A model generated the notes under the pieces. It had not been told where the DNA came from. It did not search any database and was given only the letters and a program-made list of their open reading frames with translations. Below are positions 1-13,130 of a stretch of DNA of 64,000 nucleotides, in pieces (within the stretch, counting starts at the first letter, position 1; the number at the start of each line of letters is the position of its first letter). The stretch is from Ministeria vibrans ATCC 50519 (lineage: Eukaryota > Opisthokonta > Filasterea). The position numbers and the translations under genes are program-made. The DNA lies in NCBI GenBank assembly GCA_943704425.1, contig CALSCP010002792.1, positions 1 through 64,000 on the forward strand, written 5' to 3'.

Positions 1-69
1 ACCTTGTCACTACTGCGCGAGCGTGCCGGCAGCATGAAGACCGCTATTAAAGGCCAAAGGGCACGCTGA
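1..69 (+). CDS. possible 3' end of an unidentified gene cut by the window edge
   Basis: Frame 1 is open from the first base to a TGA at 67-69 and encodes 22 residues, ending in the basic stretch SMKTAIKGQRAR. It could be the last exon of a plus-strand gene that lies upstream of the window. No family can be named from so short a piece, and an open frame of this length can arise by chance. The base composition (GC-rich, unlike the flanking A-rich DNA) is the only other support. Confidence 0.25.
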   Translation, partial: TLSLLRERAGSMKTAIKGQRAR

Positions 70-772
70 ACGCAATGAGGAGGAAACGGGGAGCGCGACA
101 GGGCGGTGGAAGTGCAGTGGGTGCGCGCGGGGGTGTGTGGAGGAAGGGGCAGTCGACGGCAGTAGAAGACGGCGTGAATGGCTGAGAGAGCAACTTTTGC
201 TTTTCCAGCTTTGACAAAAAAAAAAAAAAAAAAAAAAAAAAAAGACGGGAGAAGAAATGCAGACAAGAGCGGGAAATACACATGAACAACACAATGGTGA
301 CACACGGGAAAAGACGGTGAGCAAAATTACCTCGATCGAATGCAGGAGGGAAAAAGAATAATCAATAAAAGATTTACTCGTTACGGACTCAATAATAATC
401 AAATAACTCCAAGGGGGTGAATGTATTACTGATCAGTCAAAGACTGGTGAAAGACTGCTGTTGCTCCATCGAGCTTGAGCTACTGTAGTCTGAGCTCTGA
501 GTGCTCTCAGCTCTGCTATTTATCTTAGTAGTGAATAGTGACCCTCGTGGTCGAAAGTCGACGCTCGTCAGTCGTCAATGAGCATCGGATTAGACCAAAA
601 CGACACCCTTTATGCTCACAACCGTGACTGTCACAGCCCACAGCCCCACAGTCCCATGCATCACATATATGACGATATCAATGGTACTTAGAGACGGTAT
701 ATATTATAAGTCAAAAAGGCTGTCTGGAGCAACTAAGGTTTAAACAGGGTTGGTTTGGGGGGTTTATTGCAT
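70..772. other. intergenic stretch without a recognisable gene
   Basis: About 700 bases. It holds a poly-A run of roughly 28 at 217-244 and AT-rich sequence. Around 430-530 there are short GAGCT/CTGAG-type near-repeats. It is the 3' flank of the minus-strand S19e gene. Open frames here are short and run through the homopolymer, so I do not call them. Confidence 0.5.
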
Positions 773-1256
773 TTACTTGGCAGCGGCAACCTGGCAAGCG
801 ATGCGATCGAGGTCCTGCTGGCCAGTGCTCGACACCTGGCGGCCGCCGTTGGTCGACTTCTGGAGCACCTTAACGCTCTCGAGGGCCTGGAGAACACAAT
901 ATACGAATGAATACACACGGGACAGCTGAAGATACACATACCTGGAGTGCCTTGCGCTGGATGTTGCTCGTCGCCGGGTGGTGGTGGGACGGGGCGGTGC
1001 CGTTGTTGCGGGAGCCGCCGAACGACTTGCAGAGAGCACCAACACCGACGCCGGGCTTCATGTACACACGTCGTGCAATGGCGGCGCATCGCACGTAGAA
1101 CCAGTCCGGGTCGTAGGGCGAAAGCTCCTTGTACACAGCGGTCTTGACCAGCTCAGCCCACTTGGGGGGCGTGATCTTGCCGGAGCGCTTCAGGAAGGCG
1201 GCGTAGGCGCGGACAAAGTCGTGAGCGGCCACGTCCTTGACTGTAGTTCCAGGCAT
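773..1256 (-). CDS. RPS19: 40S ribosomal protein S19 (eS19)
   Basis: Small-subunit ribosomal protein eS19, needed for maturation of the 3' end of 18S rRNA and part of the 40S head. Two coding exons (1256..942 and 886..773, minus strand) join in phase 0 to give 142 residues, about the family length of 145. It starts MPGTTVKDV as in animal S19 and keeps [30 protein letters not shown] and the C-terminal [13 protein letters not shown]. The ATG follows directly after a splice acceptor (AG at 1257-1258), so the exon start is also the start codon. A 5'UTR intron runs back to a GTAAGTGAG donor at about 1762. It sits head-to-head with the L21e gene. Confidence 0.97.
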
Positions 1257-1527
1257 CTGCACACACACAAAACACCAGAACACCGTGAGTATCAGAATCG
1301 GTCGAGCGGACACGACACAGGTGTCCCGTTGGGAAAGGACGGAGCCAGAGGACCGTAGAACGAGAGCAGAAAGGAGAAAAAAAAAAAGAAAAAAAAGAAA
1401 AAAGAGGCAATAGCACTTCAGGCCACAGGAGCTCTCCATAGTGGTCAACCAGAGCCATCGGAGCAGGTTCGTGTACAAGCAGAACTGAAGTGATACGAAT
1501 CCAGAGAAGGACAGAAACACGAAAACG

Positions 1528-1558
<31 letters not shown>

Positions 1559-2377
1559 AGCGTGCCTACTACAAGAGCATCTGCGCACAGCAACGCTAGT
1601 CTAGACCCAAGTCCAGCAGGACGCGAGCGAGAAGAGTTGACGCATTAAGAGCGCTTGGCAGCTTTTGACGAGTCTCAATGAAAAACCACCCGCCAAGCGA
1701 AGAAAGGAGTCTGCGACGCGCACGCTAGGCATCGTCAATGGGACCGAGTAGAACTCACTTACATTTTTGGTAAAGACAGGAACGGAAAAGGTCGATGAAT
1801 AGGTCGTCGTTTGCCTTTTGAATCCACGTGTGGAAATGGTACGATCAAACTACAGGTCAATAGACCAACTTGTGATCGACCTCTTGCGTTTGTGCTCTTT
1901 CTCCTTGTAATTACAGGTATGTATAAGGCTCTCTCGGGTGAACGTTGGGCGCTTTCCTGGACGTCTGACGCGTGTAGGAGAGTGTGGAAAACGCTTTCCA
2001 ACCGGCCCAGCGCAAATGCGCGACAGGCCCCCGTTGCTGCCCGCTCTCGCTGTCCTCCCGCATGTGTGCAAGCTAGAGTGTACATCCGAGCTGTTGACAA
2101 CCCTGCTTGTCCCCTGGTTTGTCTTCCAGTGTCGCGTTGAACAAAAAAAAAAAGTCCTCTCCGTGCGGCACTGAACGGCAACGCGTGGGTCTATTTGTGT
2201 GCCCAGACGTGTCCGTGGCGTATGTGTCTTGCTCCCGCCGTGGCTATGAGCGCGTTCGTTTTGGAATAGTCAGCGAGCGAGTCTCTTTTTTTTTTTTTTT
2301 TTTTTTCTTTCTTTCTTTTGCAAGAGAGTCGATTTGTGTTGCTCACATGTGGTTGCCACGCCTCCTTCTGTGATAGA
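1257..2377. promoter_or_regulatory. shared divergent promoter of S19e and L21e, with a 5'UTR intron on each side
   Basis: On the minus side a donor GTAAGTGAG (first base 1762) and an acceptor abutting the S19 ATG bound a 506-bp 5'UTR intron containing a long homopolymer (1529-1557). On the plus side a donor GTATGTA at 1917 and an acceptor ending at 2376, one base before the L21 ATG, bound a 460-bp intron. Both inferred leader exons carry pyrimidine runs (minus strand about 1791-1772; plus strand about 1894-1905), reminiscent of 5'TOP leaders. That leaves about 100 bp (1798-1894) as core bidirectional promoter. The introns are read from sequence; the TOP and promoter roles are inferred. Confidence 0.6.
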
Positions 2378-3177
2378 ATGGTCAACACGCACGGTCTTCG
2401 ACGCGGCACTCGCGACCTGTTCTCGCGCAAATTCCGCGATCATGGTCCTATCAAGCTGTCGACGTACATGAAGATCTACAAGGTACGCCCTGCTGCTCAG
2501 CCCCCTCTCCGCCACCTACTCACACCCCTTTCTTTCGTTTGTCTCTCTTTTTCTTGTGTTCCCTCCTTTTTTCCTCTCCTTTTCCATTTTTTGTCTTTTT
2601 TTTCTTCGATTTGCGTTAGGTGGGCGACATTGTCGACATTGCCGGCAACGGATCTATCCAGAAGGGTATGCCCCACAAGTTCTACCACGGCATGACTGGC
2701 CGCGTCTTCAACGTCGCACCCCACGCCGTCGGTGTCGTTGTCAACAAGCAGGTGAGCAGTCAGTGATGTGTGTGTGTGTGGCATGTGTGTATTCCAGAGT
2801 CACGCCCTTGATGTCGCGCTGGCTCGTCGTTCTGTTGGGGGGGTTTCTCTCTCATATATTGCTGCTGTTGGTTGTGTTTTGCTTTGGTGTGTCACTGACA
2901 CACGTATATTTTTTTCCCTGTGTTATAGGTCGGCAACCGAGTGATTGCCAAGCGCATCAACATCCGCGTGGAGCACGTCAAGCACTCGCACAGTCGCGAC
3001 GATTTCCTCCGTCGTGTCAAGTACAACGAGAAGGCGCGCAAGGAGGCTCAGGCCGCGGGTAAGCCCAAGCCCCTGCTCAAGCGTCAGCCTGCCGGTCCCC
3101 GCCCGGGCCACTTCGTCTCGACCAAGAAGAACGCTGAGATCACGCTCGCCCCCGTGCCTTACCAGATCCTCGCCTAA
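2378..3177 (+). CDS. RPL21: 60S ribosomal protein L21 (eL21)
   Basis: Large-subunit ribosomal protein eL21. Three coding exons, 2378..2482, 2620..2751 and 2929..3177, all joined in phase 0, give 161 residues against about 160 in animals. Recognisable blocks are [57 protein letters not shown] and the proline/arginine-rich end with FVSTKK. Introns are short (137 and 177 bp) with pyrimidine-rich 3' ends. The ATG is one base downstream of an inferred 5'UTR splice acceptor. Confidence 0.97.
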
Positions 3178-3683
3178 TCTCTGTCAATGCACACAAAACC
3201 CAACCTGTTTTAACACACGAAACACATAAAAGAACGAGACGAGAACCTTTTGTTCTAAATTCGTCGCAGGTGATAGATAACTGAAAAGTGTCTTTGTTTT
3301 GATATACAAGAAGAAAATATCTCGTGAATATCTCTTTCACCCTTGTCCTTTTTTAAGTTTTGGTCAATAAATGGCTCCTGCTGAGTGCTGACGGGCCTGC
3401 TTCCTTGGCATCCCCTCTCTTGAATCTTTCCCCTTCTCACTTCTCCGTTTTCAGTCTTGACCTTTTGCTAATATTAACTTTTAAGTTTTATTTGCCTCTC
3501 TCTTTTGGCCTCTTACAACCACCCGTGTTGGAAAATCCCGTGGTAAAGAAAAAAGAAGCGCATGAGAGAGAATTCGATGACGAGTGACGACAGCGTTTTT
3601 TTTTTCGTTCTTCCGTTGGAAACTTTGCGAACTTTGTCAGGGTGGCGAAAGACGAGCGCTAACACGCTGTGCAACTACCACAG
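3178..3683. other. intergenic, L21e 3' flank and Myt1 5' flank
   Basis: Some 500 bases of T-rich DNA with an AATAAA-like element (TCAATAAATGG near 3361) that could serve L21e polyadenylation, and a T8-9 run at 3597. No gene is visible. Confidence 0.5.
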
Positions 3684-6125
3684 ATGGATGGTATAGGAAT
3701 ACCCTCTATACGGGTGAGCCCCGGGAGACTCGGACGAAGCCCCCAGCCGGTGTTTGACACGACCGAGGTTTTCGCGCGCAAACCTCAAAGAGAAGCGTCT
3801 TCACGGATGGACACCTTAAACGACGGCGAACACACGCCGTCGCGGTCGCTCGAGCCTCCGCCACCGCCGTCCAAGAGCAGCACCCCTGTGAGCAGGGTCT
3901 TTTCGCAGCCGCCAGGCTACCGCTCCACTTCGCCTCGTCACATTCTTGTCAGTCCGTCCAGTGGCTCGCCATCGACCCGCGCCGCCGCCGCCATGTCTAC
4001 CCTCGAGTCGCTACTCGATAGCGCTTCGTCCGAGGGCTCGCCGCTCTACAATCCTGACGACCCTGCGTCGTATTTTGACCAATGTTTTGATGTCAAAGGC
4101 AAACTAGGTGGCGGTGCCTTTGGCGATGTGTTCAAGGTACATGGCGAAGGGTGCATGAGGGGGAGGCGGGTGACAGACAACATGTGTTTGTGTCTGTGTG
4201 TTGTTATGTGTATGTGTGTGGGGAGGCGGGTGACAGACAACATGTGTTTGTGTCTTGTGTGTCTGTATGTGTATGTGTGCGGGGAGGCGTGTATTTGGTC
4301 GCTCTGTCCTCTCCCACTTCTCCCCCCTCATTTTGCACATTGCAACGCCTTCTCTTTTTTTATGCACAGGTTGTCGACCGCACCACCGGCCAGACATGTG
4401 CTATCAAAGTGTCACGAGCACACGCTAGAGGGTTTGGAGACCTACACCGCAAACTGCGCGAGGTACACGCCGCTTTGGCGCTGTCCACAGACGGCGCCAC
4501 CGACAGCGACGTGCTCCACCACCCCAACTGCCTTGCCTTCTACGCCTGTTGGGAGCAGGACGGTCGTCTTTTCATTCAAACTGGTACGAAGTACCTCAAC
4601 ACTTACTGTTGTACTCCTATCCCCCCTTTTTCTTTTTGTTTGACCTAATTCTTATATAGAGCTGTGCGAGGGGTCACTCGATTCGTATGTGACACGCGAG
4701 CACAACAACGCACCGCTCCCGGAGGACCTAGTATGGACCATGATGGCCGACCTGGCCATGGGCCTTGACCACATCCACTCGCGCGGCCTCCTGCACTTGG
4801 GTATGTGTTTGTTTTGTCCTTCTCCATTGACACTCTGCTAATGGCTCTAACGATGTTCTGTGCACAGACATCAAACCTGCAAACATTCTGGTGGCACTGG
4901 ACGGACACACACTGAAATACGGCGACTTTGGAATTGCGCAACAGCAAGAACCGTCGGACGACGAGCACAACTACAGCACACAACAAACACAATCACACTA
5001 CAACCAACAACAACACAGTGACGACGATGATGCCTTTGCAGCCCTCAACTCTAGTCGTGTCAGCAACGAGGACTCCATGCGTTTCGCCGAGGAGGGCGAC
5101 CCCCGCTACCTTGCTCCTGAGCTGCTCTCGGGCGTGTACACCCGCGCCGCGGACATATTCAGTTTGGGCATGACCTTGCTTGAGCTCGCCACCGGCCTCG
5201 ACCTGCCCAACCACGGTTCCCTCTGGACTCGTCTGCGCAAACCCAGACCTCTCGATGCGATTCCTCCAGAGTTTCTTACAGGTACAAAATGGAGCAACGT
5301 CGCGAAAATAGGAAGAACATATATTTTTAAACATCTTCTTTATTGTCTACATCTTCTTTTATCGTCTGCCTCCGGTGCGTTTGTGTCGTAGGAATGTCTG
5401 ATGAACTGCGGGAAATTTTGACACGCATGCTCGATAGCAACATGCATGCGAGAGTGCCGATTCGCACAGTGCTCGAGACGGAACGTATTGCAGCGCAGAT
5501 TGAGCCGATGGCGAGTGGGGGTTGGAGGCGGAAGGGCACTGGCCAGTGGGCGGTGACATTGGCTGCTCAGCGGGCAGTGCAATGTGTGTGTCAGGCGTGT
5601 CGTCGCATCTGGCTCCGCTGGTTTTCACGCTCCGGCTACAAGTCACACCCGGTTGCACGGCAACAACGCAGCGCTACTACCACCGCATCGACGCACTCTT
5701 CGATTGCATCATACGCATCGCGAGGGGGAGCACCCGTGGCCACGTCGAGTCCGGGCTTTCGCACTGCACCCTCGCCTCTGGACGCTAAACGTGTGCGTCC
5801 ATTTAATGCCTTTGAGGGATTCGCCGACGATGATGATGACGATGAAGATGGTGATAACGACGATGGCGCTGCCTTTGACGACGACATAGACGTGTCCTAC
5901 TTCAGAAGGCGCAACTCTAATCCGCCATCCCCTCCAGCCGGCCGGCCCTCTCCCCGTGCACGAGGTACCCGCATGTCACGAAGCGCGCACGCCACATTCA
6001 CATGCACTGACCTCAGTTCCATCGTAGACACGTCTCCAGGGCGGCGCATGCGTGAGCCTATGCTGGGTGCCCACGCGCGTCCCCGAAATCTACTCCTGCG
6101 CTTTGAAGAGGCCGACGACGATTGA
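3684..6125 (+). CDS. Wee1-family protein kinase, Myt1-like
   Basis: Inhibitory kinase of the cell-cycle CDK (phosphorylates Thr14/Tyr15 in known relatives). Five exons, 3684..4136, 4370..4583, 4660..4800, 4868..5281 and 5392..6125, give 651 residues. The N-terminal 130 residues are Ser/Pro-rich. The kinase domain follows: G-loop GGGAFGDVFK at the end of exon 1, Lys in CAIKVSRAHARG, catalytic loop HLDIKPANI (D-K-N kept), GDFGIA, then EGDPRYLAPELL and ADIFSLGMTLLELA. The GDFG motif and PRYLAPELL block resemble Myt1 more than Wee1, which usually has DLG. The tail of about 250 residues has a strongly acidic Asp run (about 5827-5890). There is no clear transmembrane helix of the animal Myt1 type, although a Trp/Arg-rich patch (RRIWLRWFSR) follows the kinase domain. 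An ATG 15 bases after an in-frame GTG was taken as start. Confidence 0.88.
4161..4290 (+). repeat. 60-bp tandem duplication in Myt1 intron 1
   Basis: Two copies of a 60-61 bp unit beginning GGGAGGCGGGTGACAGACAA (at 4161 and 4221) plus a third partial start at 4282, inside the first intron. The copies differ at only a few positions, so the duplication is recent. Confidence 0.85.
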
Positions 6126-6273
6126 ACCGGCGTTTCTCATAACTGATCTGTGTACACTACAAGCATTCTTTTATTATTATTATTTTCTTTTCCATTGTAA
6201 GAATATGATTAATACTCGTTAAATTTTGTTCATTGTGAAAGATAGTTCTTGTTACTTTACAACCGTTTCCGGC
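6126..6273. other. short convergent intergenic spacer
   Basis: 148 bp between the 3' ends of the Myt1 gene (plus) and ABCG gene A (minus). AT-rich, with TATTATTATTA and no gene. Confidence 0.6.
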
Positions 6274-9141
<2,868 letters not shown>

Positions 9142-9587
9142 GCTTCAACGCTATTTGACTAGTCTATATACAGCACGCCGGACGATGGTTTCTAGCGTGG
9201 GGAAAACGATCGAATAAAAGTGATTTCTGCAATCGTTGTTCTGCAATCATACGAACACGCCGCAAACAAAAACGCTGCTTACGTCGGTGTTTATTGTGAT
9301 CCGTGCCACCACGTGAACCAGAAGCGGTTTCGCATCACGAATTTCGCCGTAGCCACTGGCCAGTATACATGTGCTACTGTTCGGCCAGGTAAAGACCGAC
9401 GGCATCTCCGCGTGTTGCGACACGAAACACTCGGCGATTTTCTGTCCAAATAAGTCCGATGAAGGACAAAAAGTCGCACTACCAAGATTATCGTAACGTG
9501 CTCTCTCCTCTCAGTTTTATTACTGTTCTTTTAAGCCCCAAGCGGTGTGTGACGGTATACAACAAGTGATCGAAAGTGTGCGCCAGC
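9142..9587. promoter_or_regulatory. shared divergent promoter region of the two ABCG genes
   Basis: 446 bp separate the two ABCG start codons (9141 minus, 9588 plus). No ORF of note is present. The arrangement would allow co-expression of two subunits; that is inference from position only, and I saw no defined motif. Confidence 0.45.
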
Positions 9588-11589
9588 ATGACAACAGTGA
9601 AGAGGTGAGTTGTTTTGTGTCTTTTCGCGTCTACGCATCTCTAACCTCATATCTCCCTTCCTCCTCTCCAGAAGCAACTCCTACGAAGAGGCTCTCGAGA
9701 TGAGCAGCCTACCCAATAGACCCGTTGATGTGGTGGGCCCTGCAAGCGGCAGCAATGGCCCTGTCGACAGCACGACAGTCCACATCGAGCAAGCGCGTCG
9801 GCCCATTTCGCTGGCTCACCAGCCACGCACGCTCTTCTTCAGCGACGTGTCCTTTTGCGTCAATGTCAAGGACAAGGAGACCAAACAAAAGGTCACCAAG
9901 GTAGGTCGGGGAGTCGTCTGCTCGAGCGTAGTATATATTTACTCCGTGAATGTGTGTGTGCGGGTTTGTGTGGATGTATGTATGTATGTACGTATATATA
10001 ATATAATTATAATATATATACTATATATGTGTGTATATGTGTGTATATGTGTGTATATGTGNNNNNNNNGTATATGTGTGTATATGTGTGTATATGTGTG
10101 TATATGTACGTGTGTGCGGGTGCCATGGGTGTGTGTACATGCATGTGTAGAGCCTCGTTCAAAATTTTGCTCATTGTACGTGGGTGTCTAGTGCCTCGTC
10201 CAAAAAGCCTCGGGTGTTGCTCATGTGGGCCAGATCACTGCCATTCTTGGCCCGTCCGGCTGTGGCAAGGTAATCATCGAGTTGCCGTGCATGCGAGGTG
10301 TCATGATGATTCCTCATACTCTTGATGTGCAAACCCTCGACAGACGACGCTGTTGGATGTGCTTGCGGGACGCGTTGTTGAGGGGCGCGCCGAGGGCATT
10401 GTGACGCTCGATGGACAGGCACGTGACCACAGCTACAAGCGTGTGGCGGCCTACGTGCAACAAGAGTTGTTGCTTCAAGCATCGCTGACAGTCACAGAGA
10501 CGCTCGCGTATGCTGGCCGATTCCGTCTGCCATCCTCGGTGAGCGACGCAGATCGCGCCGAAATGGTCGACGAGGTCATCGATGAGCTGGGCCTGCGCGT
10601 GTGTGCTCAGACACGCATTGGAAATGCTTTTCTACGCGGTGTGAGTGGTGGACAGAAGCGTCGCGTGGCCATTGGCATTGAGCTCATGGCACGTCCCAGC
10701 ATCCTCTTTCTCGATGTGCCCACCAGTGGACTTGGTACCCCATTAATTAGATATTCGAAGTGATTTTACCCCTAAACCTGCGTAGACTCGACTGCTGCCT
10801 TGGCGCTGATTAATTCGCTGCGGGTGCTGGCCGAGCGTCAACGCACCATTGTCCTTTCGCTCAATCAGCCCAACGCAAAAATGTTTCGACTCCTCGACAA
10901 AGTCATCCTCATGTCCAAAGGTATAAAATATATGCAATATGTGTACAGTGTGTAATAGTGCGACTAACGTATATCTGCGTGTGCGTGTGTGTGATATAGG
11001 GAAACAGCTGTTCTACGGAAGTCGGAAGGAAGCGCTGACCTTCTTTGCTGACAATGATCTGCCCTGTCCCAAACTCTCCAATCCAGGTATGATCTGCGTG
11101 TATCACAATCAATCTCATGGTAATTAATTGATTGTTTGATGTTGTTTGCAGCGGACTTTTTCCTGGACCAGATCAACGTGGATTTCCCCAATGCAGCCGA
11201 CATCAACAAGCTGGCAAGTGCATACGAGGCATCACCCTATTACAGTGCCGTTCAGAAGGCTCTTCCCGCCATCCACACCACTACCACTGCCACAGCTGAT
11301 GCTACTCCTGCGACCCACGCGCTTCCGCCGTCGCTCACACGCGCCTTTGCCAACAGCTGGTTCTCGCAGCTGCGCACTCTGCTCGTGCGCAACTCATACG
11401 ACTCACTGCGCAACCCTCTGCTGTATTGGCTGCGTGTTGCCATGTACACTATGCTTGCCCTCATGGTCGGCACCCTTTTCATCAACGTCGGCACCGACGG
11501 AAATGATATCTACGACCGCCTCGCCGTCATCTTCTTTATTGTCGCCTTTTTCTGCTTCATGACCGTACGTACACATGATCAACACTAGG

Positions 11590-11628
<39 letters not shown>

Positions 11629-12528
11629 TAATAATAAGAATAATTATTACTTTCTCTATTATTTATCTTTGTTTCTTTCTCCTCTCGCCCACTTCGTTAT
11701 TTTTCTTCTCTCTCTCTCACTTTGCTTTTAATTTCTCCCTCCTCTTTTCTACTCACCCAGATTGCACTGTGTCCGGCTGCCATTGACGATCGCGATGTGT
11801 TTGTGCGGGAGCGCTCGGCCGGTTCGTATCGTGTATCTGCCTTTGTCGTCGCCAACACGCTCTCGTCGCTACCATGGGTCTTCCTCATTGCTTTTCTGTC
11901 CTCCCTCGTTTCCTACTTTCTCATTGGTCTCAACCTCTCGTCGGCCAGTCGCTTCTTCTACTTTGTCTTCGTACTCTTTCTTGGTCTCTACGCGGCCGAG
12001 TCGCTTGTACTCACCCTCTCGGCCCTCGTACCCTTTGCCCTCGTCGGCATTGCCGTCTCCAGTGGCGTTCTTGGCATTCTTGTGCTCCTTAACGGCTTTT
12101 TTGTCACCCCTGACAACATTCCCGGTACTTCGTTGCACCTTTGTCGTTGTGTCATGTACTGTTCTCACCCGTGGCTGTGATGGTGTAGGTTACTTTGTAT
12201 GGGTGTACTACGCCAACTTTTTGACCTATGTGCTTCAGGCGCTGCTCTACAATGACTTTGCAGGTCTCACCTTCACCAACGTGTTTGATCCGGTCACTGG
12301 TACGATAGTAAAAGTTATCATGTTTCCATTCCATGCAATCTGAAATATAATTGTGTTGTTGCAGGTTCGTCCACAAGCATTTCAGGCGAGGCATTCCTTG
12401 CGGCTAACTACTCGATTGATTCGGACATTCGCGGACGCAACGTTGCCATTATCATGGCCATGATCATTATCTTTCGCTTGCTCTTCTGGGTTGTGCTTTA
12501 CACGAAGCAGACGGGAAAACGCAAGTAA
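9588..12528 (+). CDS. ABCG-family half-transporter B (degenerate nucleotide-binding domain)
   Basis: ABCG half-transporter, ten exons: 9588..9604, 9672..9900, 10192..10269, 10344..10734, 10786..10920, 11000..11086, 11152..11564, 11761..12124, 12189..12299, 12365..12528; 662 residues with all phases consistent. Walker A GPSGCGKTT (about 97-105) and the signature GVSGGQKRR (204-207 SGGQ) are intact. Two ATPase residues are replaced: Walker B reads LFLDVPTSGLD (Val228 instead of Glu) and the H-loop reads LSLNQPN (Asn260 instead of His). The membrane domain is complete (RNPLLYWLRVAMYTMLA, FVRERSAGSYRVSAFV, GFFVTPDNIPGYFVWVYY, C-terminal LLFWVVLYTKQTGKRK). The open membrane domain and ten clean splice junctions argue against a pseudogene. 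It probably supplies the non-catalytic half of a heterodimer with gene A. Confidence 0.92.
9950..10110 (+). repeat. GTGTATAT simple repeat with an 8-base N gap in an ABCG gene B intron
   Basis: TATGTGTG units flank an unresolved run of N at 10062-10069, the only ambiguous bases in the window. It lies in the intron 9901-10191 and does not affect coding sequence. Confidence 0.95.
11588..11642 (+). repeat. (ATA)n microsatellite in an ABCG gene B intron
   Basis: About 50 bp of AATAATAAT in the intron 11565-11760. Confidence 0.9.
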
Positions 12529-13130
12529 AATAATTATGATTGTATTTTTTTAAGAATTGATAATAAAAATATAAAGCTGTCATGTGCTCAATGTCAAAAC
12601 AAGACAATAATATACAAAACAAAGAGCAGCACAATACTGTAGACTTCTAGACGACAAATATTCCAAAATAACCCCATAGAACCCGTAAAAAAGAATGCAG
12701 GGAGGCTTAGGTACTTCTTAGGCACCCCCTTCCCCTGGGTACAGTAGGAACACATTAGTCCCCGGTGCACCATTGCGGGATTTTGCGGCGCTCCTTTGAA
12801 AGGGAACGGGAGAACCGGGTGCCAACGTACGTTGAACGTACGTTTACGTGTGCCTCGGAGATGGCAGCGGTAAGAGTGATTCTCACCGCGATGATAGTCT
12901 GGCGCGTCCCCCAGGTCCGTCTTGCCCAGGGTATCCCCGGGTCAAAGGAGACACCACTCGAGTGGAAGCGGGACGCATTGTTGGACAGAGGAGGGCAGAG
13001 AGGATGGAGTAGGCTCTGATTCATAGACCCCTTGTTATAGCACGGTGACATTTCGCACCCTCTATCACTTCTTTCAAAAATCTTCTATTCCCACATAATT
13101 ATTAGTACAAAATCATACTCAAAAAAAATT
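12529..13130. other. convergent intergenic region, ABCG gene B to molybdenum hydroxylase
   Basis: About 600 bases. The first 170 are AT-rich. Between about 12,760 and 13,030 the DNA is GC-rich and open in frames on both strands (about 85-98 codons), with a short repeated ACGTACGTT near 12,826-12,845. No protein family or RNA gene is recognisable. Confidence 0.4.

Noticed and set aside
12765-13051. Overlapping open frames (85-98 codons) on both strands as a small gene
   Set aside because: No splice partner, no family resemblance and both strands open equally; kept only as a note in the intergenic entry.
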